Notes: generated from the sequence alone by a model not told the origin. A stretch of 64,000 nt of DNA from Coprococcus ammoniilyticus (GCF_025567345.1 NZ_JAOQJS010000005.1:1-64000), one strand, 5' to 3'. Shown: positions 34,331 through 45,023, numbered from the stretch's first letter. Made by a program: numbers and translations.

Positions 34331-35135
34331 ATCTGCCACCTGCCTTTCCGGCTCTCGCCTTTGCCTTTGATGTCATATTCATTCCAACAACGATCAGTAT
34401 AACGATCACGAAGATCACTGTTGATAACGCCCATAAAGCAGTCTTGATCTCTGTCTGAGAACCCTTGGTCGCATTTACGACATAAGTACTGATCGTATCA
34501 AATGTAGCCGGCTTTGTATAACTCGCAATGAAATAATCATCTAATGACAAAGTTATTGCCAGTGCAAATCCTGAAATCACACCCGGTAAGATCTGTGGAA
34601 GGACTACTTTTATCAGCGCAGTAAATGGTGATGCACCCAGATCCATCGCAGCCTCATACAAGCTTCCATCCATCTGCTTTAGCTTAGGTACAACTGACAG
34701 ATAAACAAATGGTGCAGACAGCACGACATGTCCGACTACCAGCGGCACATAGGATTCTTTGCTGACACCAAATACCACGATCAGCAGGATACAGATTGAA
34801 AAACCGGTTACAACATCTGCATTTACAACCGGAACCTGATTCATCGCAGATACGATCCCCGATGCAAGTTTCTTGGAATAAAATGCACCGACCGCACCCA
34901 ATGTTCCAAGCAGAGTGGCAATCAACGCAGATCCAACCGCAAGAAGAACCGTACCCCAGATCATATCTGCAAGCTCAGGCTTGGTAAATAATGTAACATA
35001 ATTCTGAACGGAAAATCCGTGTATTGTTCCGATATTTGCCGAATCCGTAAAACTATAAACTGCAAGGATCAGAATCGGCAGATAGAGGATCACCAACATC
35101 AATATAATAAAAGCAACCCGAAATCCTTTTTTCAT
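34323..35135 (-). CDS. potC: Spermidine/putrescine ABC transporter permease
   Basis: 270 aa with six predicted helices beginning AFIILMLVILYLPILILAVY. The permease EAA loop is present (SLYEAAMDLGASPFTALIKV, then LPQILPGVISGF). It forms the membrane channel with PotB. Its start touches the end of potB and its end overlaps potD, so the operon is tightly coupled. Confidence 0.94.
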   Translation of the reverse strand: MKKGFRVAFIILMLVILYLPILILAVYSFTDSANIGTIHGFSVQNYVTLFTKPELADMIWGTVLLAVGSALIATLLGTLGAVGAFYSKKLASGIVSAMNQVPVVNADVVTGFSICILLIVVFGVSKESYVPLVVGHVVLSAPFVYLSVVPKLKQMDGSLYEAAMDLGASPFTALIKVVLPQILPGVISGFALAITLSLDDYFIASYTKPATFDTISTYVVNATKGSQTEIKTALWALSTVIFVIVILIVVGMNMTSKAKARAGKAGGRYE

Positions 35136-35932
35136 TATAACAATGCACCTCCTCTGTTCTTGTCTTCTCCCTCATATTTATTTGTAAAGAGAGTAAAGAT
35201 TAATATGATCAACAGAAGCACCAGTGCGATCATGGATCCATTGTGCCAATCGTATGCAGCAAAATAGCTGCCTATCAGGCTACCCATAACATAAGTGCTG
35301 TTATACAACATATCCAATACAACATAGTTCGTCATAGACGGAAGGAATACCATCACGATACCACTGATGATACCCGGAACAGATAATGGAAGCGTCACCT
35401 TTAAAAATGTCTGAACAGAACTTGCACCCAGATCATTTGCTGCTTCTAACAGACTATTATCTAACTTCATCAATGTTGTATAGATCGGCAGGATCATAAA
35501 TGGAAGAAAATCATATACCATACCGATCACGGAATTCAAAAACGGATAATATGCCAGATTATGCTCGATCAACGTCAGGACTTCCTTTAAAGCAGTCAGT
35601 CTTAACGTAAAATTGATCCACATCGGAAGAACGAAGATCATAACAATGATCGACTTTTTCTTCCATTCACTTCTGGCAAGTATATAGGCGATCGGGTACG
35701 CCAGCAACAAAGCTGCTGCAGTCGATACACAGGCGATCGCAAAGCTGTAGGCAAGGGTTCCGATCGTGTTCGGACTGGTGAAGAATCCTGTCAGGTTCTC
35801 CAGCGAAAACTGTCCCTCCCCATTTGTAAATGCATAATATATAATGACTATAAGCGGTGCAACCACAAAGCATATCAGGAACAATGCATATGGCACACAC
35901 AGTTGTTTTCTGGAAAAACGTAATGTACTCAT
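35135..35932 (-). CDS. potB: Spermidine/putrescine ABC transporter permease
   Basis: 265 aa from the ATG at 35932 (AAGGAGA five bases upstream); the longer frame starts at a TTG inside potA. Six helices starting FLICFVVAPLIVIIYYAFTN, and an EAA loop (NSLLEAANDLGASSVQTFLK, then LPLSVPGIISG). Partner of PotC in the transmembrane channel. The frame end coincides with the potC start. Confidence 0.94.
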   Translation of the reverse strand: MSTLRFSRKQLCVPYALFLICFVVAPLIVIIYYAFTNGEGQFSLENLTGFFTSPNTIGTLAYSFAIACVSTAAALLLAYPIAYILARSEWKKKSIIVMIFVLPMWINFTLRLTALKEVLTLIEHNLAYYPFLNSVIGMVYDFLPFMILPIYTTLMKLDNSLLEAANDLGASSVQTFLKVTLPLSVPGIISGIVMVFLPSMTNYVVLDMLYNSTYVMGSLIGSYFAAYDWHNGSMIALVLLLIILIFTLFTNKYEGEDKNRGGALL

Positions 35933-35954
35933 CTCTGTCTCCTTTTGCTTTCGG

Positions 35955-37382
35955 TTATTTCTTAAGTTCAAAGTGGATCTTATCCTTTGGAATCACAAGG
36001 CTGACAAAGTCATCCATATTCCAGAGATATTCATCGTGAACAATGAAGTCTTCCTCATTCTCCGTACGGACTACATAGCTGTAGTGGTCTCCTTTATAGA
36101 TCAGGTTAATGATATGACCGGATATGATACCTTCCTCCTGATCATCACTCATCGTAATATCATCCGGCTTGATCGTTAAGATCACCTTGAGCCGCTCATG
36201 ATCGATGACATCTCCGGACGCATCCATTAATACACCATCCTCATAATGAGACGATGGAACGATCTTACTCAGATCACACTCAAGCTCACCATCTAAGAAT
36301 TCCAGCTTATAATATTTGTCAACTCCTGTCTCGATGCGGTTCAGTGCTTTCTCCGCAGGCATAACATGAATGCCATCCGGCTCTACGTTAAGTCCAACCA
36401 TGTCGCCCACCTTTGCAGACTTTGTGGACTGTATCACGATCTCATTTTTACCGGACTGTACTGTGATCTCATAATGAACACCCTTGAATACCACAGAGAT
36501 AACCGTTCCTTTTACTGCTCCCTGCTCCGGCGACACGATCAGTATATCCTCCGGACGCACTACGACATCCACCTGTGTTCCATGCTCTACATCATCCAGG
36601 CATTCGAATTCCGCACCACAAAAACGAACCTTTAATTTGCCTGTCATGATACCATTAAAAATGTTGCTTTCTCCGATAAAGTCCGCAACGAATGCATTCT
36701 TCGGCTCATTGTAAATATCCTCCGGCGTACCAATCTGCTGGATACGTCCTTCTGACATTACAACGATCTTATCTGACATTGTAAGCGCTTCTTCCTGATC
36801 ATGGGTTACATAGATAAAGGTAATTCCAAGTCTCTCGTGCATTTCCTTTAATTCGAGCTGCATCTCTTTTCTCATTTTCAGATCCAGCGCACCGAGCGGC
36901 TCATCAAGCAACAGAATCTCCGGCTCATTTACCAGTGAACGTGCAATTGCAATTCTCTGCTGCTGTCCACCGGACAATGTCTGAACGCGTCTATCTTCAA
37001 ACCCTTCAAGATCTACCATCTCAAGAGCTTTTTTTACTTTCTTTTCAATCTCAGCCTTTGGAAGCTTTTTCAGCTTCAGGCCAAATGCGATATTGTCATA
37101 AATATTTAAATGTGGAAACAATGCGTATCTCTGAAATACCGTATTGATCGGGCGCTTATTTGGCGGCAACTTACTGATGTCCTTACCATTTAATAAAATC
37201 TCCCCCTCTGTCGGCATCTCAAAACCGGCTATCATTCGAAGTGTGGTCGTCTTACCACAACCGGACGGCCCTAAAAAGGTTACAAACTCTCCACGCTGCA
37301 CCTCCAGATTAAAGTCATCCACAGCCGTAAAGTTATCATCAAAATTTTTTGTGATATGCTTTAACTCGATAATGTTTTCCAA
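35955..37382 (-). CDS. potA: Spermidine/putrescine ABC transporter ATPase
   Basis: 475 aa. Walker A GPSGCGKTT (K44), signature LSGGQQQR (about 137), Walker B LLLDEPLGALD (E161) and switch THDQEEA are all intact. The C-terminus is longer than in a typical PotA of about 350-380 residues: a TOBE-like unit (VVRPEDILIVSPEQGAVKG; VFKGVHYEITVQSG) is followed by a second one (TIKPDDITMSDDQEEGIISG; IYKGDHYSYVVRTENEEDF), suggesting a duplicated regulatory domain. The start appears to be TTG at 37382 with GGAGAG upstream. It heads the potABCD operon and powers polyamine uptake. Confidence 0.95.
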   Translation of the reverse strand: MENIIELKHITKNFDDNFTAVDDFNLEVQRGEFVTFLGPSGCGKTTTLRMIAGFEMPTEGEILLNGKDISKLPPNKRPINTVFQRYALFPHLNIYDNIAFGLKLKKLPKAEIEKKVKKALEMVDLEGFEDRRVQTLSGGQQQRIAIARSLVNEPEILLLDEPLGALDLKMRKEMQLELKEMHERLGITFIYVTHDQEEALTMSDKIVVMSEGRIQQIGTPEDIYNEPKNAFVADFIGESNIFNGIMTGKLKVRFCGAEFECLDDVEHGTQVDVVVRPEDILIVSPEQGAVKGTVISVVFKGVHYEITVQSGKNEIVIQSTKSAKVGDMVGLNVEPDGIHVMPAEKALNRIETGVDKYYKLEFLDGELECDLSKIVPSSHYEDGVLMDASGDVIDHERLKVILTIKPDDITMSDDQEEGIISGHIINLIYKGDHYSYVVRTENEEDFIVHDEYLWNMDDFVSLVIPKDKIHFELKK

Positions 37383-37525
37383 TTATTTATACACTCTCCT
37401 TTTCAAGTTATTTATAATTTTTATCATTAGACAAAAATCAACTAATTCTAACATATCCGGGAGAAAATTAATATATATTTCGTGTTATTTTTCTTAGGTT
37501 TTGTATAGATTTTTCATACGGATTT

Positions 37526-38224
37526 TTATTGTGTAAGTACCGAAGCATACAGTCTGACCAGATCTGTCTTATCACCGAATTGAAGATGAACCGAACCGTA
37601 ACCCGTCTCCTGAATCCGGACATTTTTATTTGCTGCAAGATCGCTCAGATGCACGTTGGAATTCAGCCGTCCATACCAGCCTTCCGGAGTCTGCGTAAGC
37701 CCTGTGACTGGAAGCTCAGCCAGCAATTTCTCTAATAATGGGTCCTTCCCTGACGGCTGCAAAGAAATATCAGCTTCAACGCTCACCACCTCATCAATAT
37801 TCAGATCATCATAGAATGTATGAATCCGGTCAACTGCTTCTATATTATCCGTATGAAAGATCAGATAACTCTGACCGGTATTAGAATCAACAAGGAAAGT
37901 GATTCTCCAGAGCTCACTTTCCCCGTTGCTTTGAAATGTTGTTATATACTCATCCTGTCCGGTGACTGTCAGTTCACCGGAAGTTAGGCAAAAATATTCA
38001 GCCGTATTTAACAGAAGATTTTTTATTGCTGTCGGCGTCAGATGAGAATGAGCCACCTGGTACACGCCCCATGCACTCACATCCGCATCGATCTGCATCT
38101 GTGCATCTGCCTCCTGCACTCCGGCAAATACTTCTTCAATGTCCATTTTCTTATTTATAAAAAATTGCAATGCTGCTGCGATCCAGACAAGCAGCACCAT
38201 GTAAATCTTCGCCGATCTTTTCAT
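37526..38224 (-). CDS. YwmB-like secreted protein
   Basis: 232 aa from the ATG at 38224 (GGTGG upstream). One N-terminal hydrophobic helix (IYMVLLVWIAAALQFFI) acts as signal or anchor, followed by an extracytoplasmic domain with two similar halves (ELTVTGQDEYITTFQ; VVSVEADISLQPSGKD). Layout and length resemble the Firmicutes YwmB family, which has a TATA-binding-protein-like fold and unknown function. I could not confirm the family by search. It stands alone between potA and the large surface protein. Confidence 0.5.
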   Translation of the reverse strand: MKRSAKIYMVLLVWIAAALQFFINKKMDIEEVFAGVQEADAQMQIDADVSAWGVYQVAHSHLTPTAIKNLLLNTAEYFCLTSGELTVTGQDEYITTFQSNGESELWRITFLVDSNTGQSYLIFHTDNIEAVDRIHTFYDDLNIDEVVSVEADISLQPSGKDPLLEKLLAELPVTGLTQTPEGWYGRLNSNVHLSDLAANKNVRIQETGYGSVHLQFGDKTDLVRLYASVLTQ

Positions 38225-38330
38225 GTACACATCCACCACCCTTTTTCTATATTCTGGACAATATCATATATTTTTATGCTCAGCGAAATATTTTTACATT
38301 ACAGGTCATTCCTTTCTTATAAAAGAAAAT

Positions 38331-38358
38331 GCTGTCAGACATATAAATGCCTGACAGC
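38331..38358 (-). terminator. Intrinsic terminator after the large surface protein
   Basis: GCTGTCAG (38331-38338) pairs with CTGACAGC (38351-38358), extended inside by CAT/ATG. On the minus strand it is followed by ATTTTCTTTTAT. Confidence 0.75.
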
Positions 38359-38385
38359 TCATCGACTACAGAAATCTCCAGCTCT

Positions 38386-41300
38386 CTATTTTATCTTCAT
38401 CTTCTTTGTAATTCCCTTTTTTAACAGGAACTTCTTATATACCATCTTCTTTCCTTTCGGGACCTTGATCGTTGCTTTTGTATAGATCTTTGAAAATGCT
38501 TTAGAGCCAACAGTCGATGCTGTTAACTTTGTTGACTTGATCGTAATGGTCTTCAGATTTGTGCATCCATAAAAAGCATAATTTCCAATCTTGGATACAT
38601 TTGCACCGATCGTTACTTTTTTCAGCTTCTTTCTGTTTACAAAGGCACGGGATGCGATCGCCGTTACCTGATATGTTTTCTTTCCAATCTTCACAGTCTT
38701 AGGAATTGAAAGTGATGTGATGGTATTTGAAGTAACTCCGCCAAAGGCAACCGTCTTTGATGATGTGATCTTATAAATCATCTTATCCTTGATATAGATA
38801 TCACCCTTCCGGTATCCACTCTTCTGTCCATTATCAAATGACTCTGTCTTGTCGGTTTTGAAGGTCTTTACGTTCCTGGCTTTTTTCTGTACCTTGGATA
38901 ACTGATATGGATTGATCTCGACAAATACCGGTGAATCGTTATTGGTTACATACCATATAACCGTACCGGATTTGGTTACAACCGGCTCACACATCGCAAG
39001 TGCCAGTGGAGAAGAACAGATCTCCGAGGTTTTATTTCCACTTTCATCCAGCAGCACCATCTTCGTTGTATAAGTATTCTTCACTGTATTCTTTTCTTCC
39101 CATAATAACAGGAACTGTGTTCCCGACAATTTTACAAGCTTTGGATTCATAACCGTGATCTTATCCTTCGCTGTATAGTTCGTGATCCACTTTGCACCTG
39201 TCTGCAAATGTGTCTTCGATCCTGCATTCACATAGATATTTCTTACAGAGGTCTTTTCGTTCTTGATGCCTGTTCCGGTCAGAATATAGTTATTGGTTCC
39301 AAGCTTCAGATCATTTAATGTATAACCGGTATAGTTATATCCTGTGTCTCCCGGAATCGCAATAACCGTTCCATACATGGACGGATCCTTTACCTGATCT
39401 CCGACTTTCGTTGCTGTAAGCGCAATACCCCTTGGATAAGCATCTCCCAGATCTGCACGATAAATGTACTTACCATCTGTTTCAATCTGCTGTGCAAATG
39501 AATGGCTGACATAACCCTCTGACAGATTCATAACATCATAATACGAATCTGCCAGCTTCATATTGCTCTCTTTTACTACAAAGGTACAGTTTGCCTGATG
39601 ATGATATCCGTCGCTGCTGGCAAACATCGTATGACAGGTGTGTATATATAATTTACCTGCTGTTTCTGTCATTGAAAGTCCACCTGCATCAAATGGCATA
39701 TATGTATTTGCTCCCTTGATCCGGCAGGCTCCGATCCGCTTCCAGTTTTTATCATACTTTACAACACGGATAACTTCCTTTGTCTTGCTCTCCTTTGTAT
39801 TTGACTGTCCAAATACAAGATAGTTGTATTTCTCTCCATTATAATATCCGCCAAATAACGGGAGTTCGCATTTGATCTTTTTCCGGCTCTTTAACCGATA
39901 AGAAGAATCATAAACCTCGCGAACTACCAAACCTCTGATATACTCTACACGCTCAAAGGTTCCATCGGATCTTGCATTCAGATAAGCGGTCTGTACATTT
40001 CCATATGTATATCCACTGTTTGTACTCAGATGCATGGTTGCTGATGCTGTACCGACTGCTCCGGTCGATTTATAAGTTTTACTGCTCTTTGATAAAGTCG
40101 AATCTGTTACCTTGATCGTGATCGTCTTCTTCACATTGATCGGATCTGCCTTGATCGTGATCGTTGCCGTTCCCTTTTTCCATGCATTTAAATTGCCATT
40201 CTTATCGACACTTACGATCTTTGGATCTGAACTTTTATAAGTATAGTCCAGAGCAAAGCCACCATTTGTACTGCAGACGGCTGTTCCCGATGCTCCTACC
40301 TTCATACTGGCCGGTGCACTCACACGGAAGGTTGTCGGATATGTCCAGTCAAATGTTTCCAGATAATAATTGTCATTCTTTTTCTCTACTACTACACAGG
40401 TGGATTTGTCCATGAAAAATGTATAGACCGGGTACTTTGTCTGTAACCGTATCTTCTCTTTTTGCTTTGCTATGTCGTATTCTGTTAATACCGTCTCATC
40501 TGTTTTTACGATCAGAGACTTTGCTGTGCTGTTTAATGCACATCTTGGTCCGATGCTTGTAAGGTCAATATATCCATCGCTGTAATATGAATCAGCTGTG
40601 TAAAACGCCATCTTCAATGCTTTTTTATTTGCAATGTTGATTGGTGATACGGATACACTGCTATCAATCAGGTTAATACTTGTAGAGCTCTGGGTTACAT
40701 CATTTATATCATACTGATTCGAATCTATCAGTACACAGATGTTCCCATTAAATGTAGACAGAGATACCAGATACCTGTCATTTAACATCCGGATCGGAGC
40801 CTTATGTGCAAACCATCCATCCTGGTAGAGATACATCATATTCTCTCCCTTGATCGTGATAGAATTATCGCTGTTTACCTTGCCAGCCTTCAGACTTGCC
40901 ATGCTGTGATCATATCCCCAATATCTCCAGTTCTCTGATCCTCGGTAATAAAAATTACCATTCGTTTTATCAAAGCCTGCAAATTCATATATCTCACTTC
41001 CACATTTGGTCGTACTCAATAATTTTCCTTCGGAATTGAACAGATACAATTTATCTTCATTGGTCGCAATATAATATCTTCCATATGAATCGACTCCAAA
41101 TGTAGATATAGGATTTGCCCAGTTCGCACCAATATCCAATGTTTCAAATGCCTGCTTATTTACTGTTCCTGTCTTAAAATTATAATTTGTGATCTCTAAA
41201 TCACATGTACAATCATAAGAACCTGTATTTTCGTTATTCGTATATGATACATCCGTTTTCGCAAAATATATGGCATTATCATCCATATAAGACTCTTCAA

Positions 41301-41664
41301 CCCCACGTTCACTTGTATATACCGTCGTATATGTATTCTTGGAAATATCATAGAATACGATCTCGTATGTCCTGTAATTTCCATAAACCTCACCTACTGT
41401 ATGGACAAAATAAATTCCATTCTTCTCCGGTGAATACATCATATCATTGTAGGAGGTCGTCTCCCCAACCTTATCCGCATTCAGCTTTACCGCCTTTACA
41501 GCCGATAGCTCCGCTTCTGTCTGGTCTGATTCAGATACTGTCTGTGTCTGCAATACAGCCTTTGCAGAATCTTCCTTTGCCTGTACCATAGCCGGACTTC
41601 CGATCAGTCCAACACAAGCGGCAATTCCAGCTAATGCCACAGTTAATTTCTTCCATTTTTTCAT
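38386..41664 (-). CDS. Large secreted surface protein with BIG2 and leucine-rich domains
   Basis: 1092 aa from the ATG at 41664 (AAGGAG nine bases upstream); a GTG two codons earlier is too close to that site. The signal peptide ends near AMVQAKE. Residues about 60-440 and 560-960 contain repeated beta-strand units such as GRYYIATNEDKLYLFNSEGK, suggesting beta-propellers. Between them is a BIG2-type Ig domain (VGASGTAVCSTNGGFALDYT; KGTATITIKADPINVKKTIT). The C-terminus is a BspA-type leucine-rich repeat (ASRAFVNRKKLKKVTIGANV; NYAFYGCTNLKTITI). No sortase motif, so it is probably held non-covalently or released. Function unknown; adhesion or glycan binding is possible. Confidence 0.8.
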   Translation of the reverse strand: MKKWKKLTVALAGIAACVGLIGSPAMVQAKEDSAKAVLQTQTVSESDQTEAELSAVKAVKLNADKVGETTSYNDMMYSPEKNGIYFVHTVGEVYGNYRTYEIVFYDISKNTYTTVYTSERGVEESYMDDNAIYFAKTDVSYTNNENTGSYDCTCDLEITNYNFKTGTVNKQAFETLDIGANWANPISTFGVDSYGRYYIATNEDKLYLFNSEGKLLSTTKCGSEIYEFAGFDKTNGNFYYRGSENWRYWGYDHSMASLKAGKVNSDNSITIKGENMMYLYQDGWFAHKAPIRMLNDRYLVSLSTFNGNICVLIDSNQYDINDVTQSSTSINLIDSSVSVSPINIANKKALKMAFYTADSYYSDGYIDLTSIGPRCALNSTAKSLIVKTDETVLTEYDIAKQKEKIRLQTKYPVYTFFMDKSTCVVVEKKNDNYYLETFDWTYPTTFRVSAPASMKVGASGTAVCSTNGGFALDYTYKSSDPKIVSVDKNGNLNAWKKGTATITIKADPINVKKTITIKVTDSTLSKSSKTYKSTGAVGTASATMHLSTNSGYTYGNVQTAYLNARSDGTFERVEYIRGLVVREVYDSSYRLKSRKKIKCELPLFGGYYNGEKYNYLVFGQSNTKESKTKEVIRVVKYDKNWKRIGACRIKGANTYMPFDAGGLSMTETAGKLYIHTCHTMFASSDGYHHQANCTFVVKESNMKLADSYYDVMNLSEGYVSHSFAQQIETDGKYIYRADLGDAYPRGIALTATKVGDQVKDPSMYGTVIAIPGDTGYNYTGYTLNDLKLGTNNYILTGTGIKNEKTSVRNIYVNAGSKTHLQTGAKWITNYTAKDKITVMNPKLVKLSGTQFLLLWEEKNTVKNTYTTKMVLLDESGNKTSEICSSPLALAMCEPVVTKSGTVIWYVTNNDSPVFVEINPYQLSKVQKKARNVKTFKTDKTESFDNGQKSGYRKGDIYIKDKMIYKITSSKTVAFGGVTSNTITSLSIPKTVKIGKKTYQVTAIASRAFVNRKKLKKVTIGANVSKIGNYAFYGCTNLKTITIKSTKLTASTVGSKAFSKIYTKATIKVPKGKKMVYKKFLLKKGITKKMKIK

Positions 41665-41816
41665 AGTCACTCGCTCCTTTTCATTTATATGATCTGTCTT
41701 CCTCTATTCATCTCCGCAGATATTAAACATATTTTATCATGGCATTTACGCTCTGCACAATCACTAATCTACAGATGCTGTAAAATTTTCTCTTCCTTTC
41801 CATATCGTGGCAGCAA

Positions 41817-41897
41817 AAAAACAGGCAACCACCAGATCTTCGCAGATATGCATTCACTCTTTATCATGCATATCCAGACTGATAACCGCCTGTTTTT
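41817..41897 (-). terminator. Extended terminator hairpin after the TagF-like gene
   Basis: Outer stem AAAAACAGGC (41817-41826) / GCCTGTTTTT (41888-41897). The interior contains a second perfect stem GATATGCAT / ATGCATATC (41845-41853, 41866-41874). It lies just downstream of the TagF-like stop codon. Confidence 0.75.
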
Positions 41898-41913
41898 ATT
41901 AATTTGTATTTCG

Positions 41914-44886
41914 TTAATATCTTTCAGGAAGAACATATTTCTCCTGATAGTCGATCATTTCTTTGTAAATTCTCTCGCAGTTATTGTGATCTCTGTAGTA
42001 GAAGAAATCATCCGCACGCTTTACATATTCCGGCTTCATCTTGCAGTCATTCTGCATATACTCGATCAAAGTATCGATCAGCTCATCATTATCATGACAG
42101 ATCTCACCAAATGCCATCGTATCATAATGGAAGGTTCCTTCCTCGTAATGCTGTGGAATATCCTTATGATGCAGATATACCAATGGCTTTCTCATATAAG
42201 CAAAATCGAACTGAATACCTGAGAAGTCCGTTACCATCAGGCTGGATTCACAGAACATATCTTCATAGCTCATATCACCAACTGCAGGAACAATATCTAC
42301 AAAATCATTCTTATCAAAATCTTCCACCTGAGAACTTACGATCGGATGTAAAACATATTTGATCCGATATCCGTATTTCTCTGCTGCTTCGATCAGACGC
42401 TTATCATTAATAAGTGCATTGAATACCTTAAAGTATTCGGATTCTTTAAACAGTGGATTGTAATCACGCTGCTCACTCTCACTGGTACGCACCGGCATTG
42501 CTGCCTGCATTCTCCAGGTCGGGCTGATCATAATCTGTTTCTTTGCCCGATCCTTCAAGCCATCATAACGTGGTACACCGGTCAGCCTCAATGCATCATA
42601 GCCAACATAATCATATACCGGTCGTGACAGGTTCTCGATCTCATACTTGGATGCACAGAAATAAAGTCTGAGATTGTCTCGCAGACGGTTCTGTGCGATC
42701 GCGATCTTCTGGATCGACATACCATGCTGAACACAGCAGACATGAAAATGCGGAAGATCACGGATAAATGCGGAATTCTTCAGCTTATATCCGTTAAACG
42801 CATACACAGTTGAATTCGATATCACCATCATATCTGCATATAAGAATACCAGTCTGTGCTTTAAGGAATCACGCACCAACGGCTTGTAGCCTTCCTTCTT
42901 CAGGCGTTTATAATCGGTACTCTTCTTATCAACCAGATAATAATGCTTAATATCCTTGCTGTTTTGTGCACTGGCATATTTATACAGGTACTCAGATGAA
43001 TCCCCGCCCTTGTAAATCTTATCAATATACATCCAGATCGGCTTTCTGGTCATAAATGGACGACAGATAAAGTACAGCATTCTGAATATCGCATACTTTC
43101 TTGTCCAGTTATCCTTCTTAAACATATCCTTCAGTAACTTAAGCTCTTTTACAAATTTCTGTGACTTGCTAACCTTACGGATCACCATACTTCTCCGCTC
43201 AGATGTCATCATATACTCTCTGTTATCTCCAAAGAACCAGTGGCTGTTTGTAAAGGCTCCACATACCCGACTGAAATGGGATGGGAAACGAAGTGTGATT
43301 GCCTCGATCTGCGTTCCGAATTTCGCCTCACAGGATATTGCTGTTTCATTTTTCTTTGCGACCGGAATACTCAGATGGAAAGAATGCCTCTTACAGATAG
43401 CTGCTCCAAATGCCTTTGTCAGACCATATCGTCCGTTATATTCGATCTTATATTTGACATTGTTATATTTGAAATAAATCTCGTCCGCCATGGAGTACAG
43501 GATCGGATGAACCGTTCCATCGATCTCCAGCTTACCATCTCTGTAATTGATGAACAGGATGTTAGTGCTTAAGCTCATAACTGAATTAAACAGGGTATCC
43601 CCGATTCCATAATAGATCTTTCCTGCAAGGAAAAATCGCTGAAACCTATAATCCTGTCCATTTCGTAAGATACCATACACCCATTTCATCGTATCACCTG
43701 TGATACATGCCGCTATCTTATTCCGGTTCAGCATGATACTCTCTTCAATCAATCCAAGTGCCTTACCTATCAGTTCCAGATATTCCTCGCCATGGCCTTC
43801 CTCGATCACATGCTTGTTCCGATTGTCCATGTTGCCTTCAAATCTGGCATGTATGGAATACATGAAATTATACTGGATAAATACCGGTATCCTTCCATAT
43901 TTTTCTTTCATTTCTGTTAAGAACGGCATCCAGAATTCTGTAATAGAATCAAAATACCACTCCTGCATATACAATCCACGATAAAATGTAATATCATGTT
44001 CCTCATATTCGTATGCTGTATATTCCACACCCGGAAGATATACAACCTTCATTTCTTCTGCCATCAAACGAAGGAAGAAATCACGTTCTATTTCCAATCC
44101 CAGTGATGTATTGACATTATGTTGTTTTAAAATATCCGTTTTTAAAATTGTTCCTGCAAAAGTAAATGGATAACAGTCGTATTTATTCTTCAGATCGATC
44201 ACATAAAATGCTTTTAATTCCTTTTTACTGTCTGTAACTTTTAAGAAATTACGAAATGCACCTTTCGTTGCATTTGCAAATGTTTTTGCGATCATATATA
44301 CATGATATCCCGGGCAGATTGTAATTCCATTTGTAAGGATCTCTGCCAGATTCTCTGAGATCACATCTCCGGCTTCTATAAATACACAGTAATCTCCCTC
44401 TGCTTTCTCTGCCATCTGATGATATGCTTCTGCCGGTGCAGTATATGCGGTATCGTCAATTGTTACCGTAAATGCAGGATTACCGATCCTGGTGATCACA
44501 TTATTATACCAGTCTTTATCTGCTGTTACCTGACTGGTATTCAGCACAAACTGAACCGAATACTCTGCCATCTGCGCATCCGAAACTACAGTCTCTGATT
44601 TCTTTTCTTCTTTTTCTTTCTCAGCCTCAGCATGCTTCTTCTTTTCACCCATGCTGATCTTTTCCTGAGAAATATCATCCGCCGACAGATCACTGTCGCC
44701 AATATCAGTACTGCTTCCTTCTGCAGATGCCATACTGCCTTCCCCTGCTGCATTTGCAAATTCTTCACCGATCCGGACTTTATTATTCTTACCAAGCCCA
44801 TATGCCGCCATCTTTTCAAATACTTCAATGGTCGCCTTGTTTAATTCTTCTTCGTCCGTTAAACAACACAAAATGGATAATTTCAT
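41914..44886 (-). CDS. CDP-glycerol glycerophosphotransferase (TagF-like) with N-terminal glycosyltransferase-like part
   Basis: 990 aa. The C-terminal half carries the CDP-glycerol glycerophosphotransferase pattern (NSTVYAFNGYKLKNSAF; CCVQHGMSIQKIAIAQNR; ISPTWRMQ; MVTDFSGIQFDFAYMRKP). The N-terminal half resembles a GT-A family 2 domain (DYCVFIEAGDVISENLAEIL) but is interrupted near residues 45-105 by a low-complexity Ser/Ala/Glu/Lys-rich insert (KKKHAEAEKEKEEKK). Such proteins polymerise glycerol-phosphate-type teichoic acid at the inner face of the membrane. The gene stands alone, with its own terminator at 41817. Confidence 0.85.
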   Translation of the reverse strand: MKLSILCCLTDEEELNKATIEVFEKMAAYGLGKNNKVRIGEEFANAAGEGSMASAEGSSTDIGDSDLSADDISQEKISMGEKKKHAEAEKEKEEKKSETVVSDAQMAEYSVQFVLNTSQVTADKDWYNNVITRIGNPAFTVTIDDTAYTAPAEAYHQMAEKAEGDYCVFIEAGDVISENLAEILTNGITICPGYHVYMIAKTFANATKGAFRNFLKVTDSKKELKAFYVIDLKNKYDCYPFTFAGTILKTDILKQHNVNTSLGLEIERDFFLRLMAEEMKVVYLPGVEYTAYEYEEHDITFYRGLYMQEWYFDSITEFWMPFLTEMKEKYGRIPVFIQYNFMYSIHARFEGNMDNRNKHVIEEGHGEEYLELIGKALGLIEESIMLNRNKIAACITGDTMKWVYGILRNGQDYRFQRFFLAGKIYYGIGDTLFNSVMSLSTNILFINYRDGKLEIDGTVHPILYSMADEIYFKYNNVKYKIEYNGRYGLTKAFGAAICKRHSFHLSIPVAKKNETAISCEAKFGTQIEAITLRFPSHFSRVCGAFTNSHWFFGDNREYMMTSERRSMVIRKVSKSQKFVKELKLLKDMFKKDNWTRKYAIFRMLYFICRPFMTRKPIWMYIDKIYKGGDSSEYLYKYASAQNSKDIKHYYLVDKKSTDYKRLKKEGYKPLVRDSLKHRLVFLYADMMVISNSTVYAFNGYKLKNSAFIRDLPHFHVCCVQHGMSIQKIAIAQNRLRDNLRLYFCASKYEIENLSRPVYDYVGYDALRLTGVPRYDGLKDRAKKQIMISPTWRMQAAMPVRTSESEQRDYNPLFKESEYFKVFNALINDKRLIEAAEKYGYRIKYVLHPIVSSQVEDFDKNDFVDIVPAVGDMSYEDMFCESSLMVTDFSGIQFDFAYMRKPLVYLHHKDIPQHYEEGTFHYDTMAFGEICHDNDELIDTLIEYMQNDCKMKPEYVKRADDFFYYRDHNNCERIYKEMIDYQEKYVLPERY

Positions 44887-45023
44887 CGTCCATCTCCCTC
44901 ACAACTACTTTACTTTCTTCTATATAGTATCATTCATTTCTAGCATTTTACATACAGAAATTATTTTACCTAACTTTCTTCTATAACGCAAGTAATTGTT
45001 TTAATCTTATATTCATTATTTTC

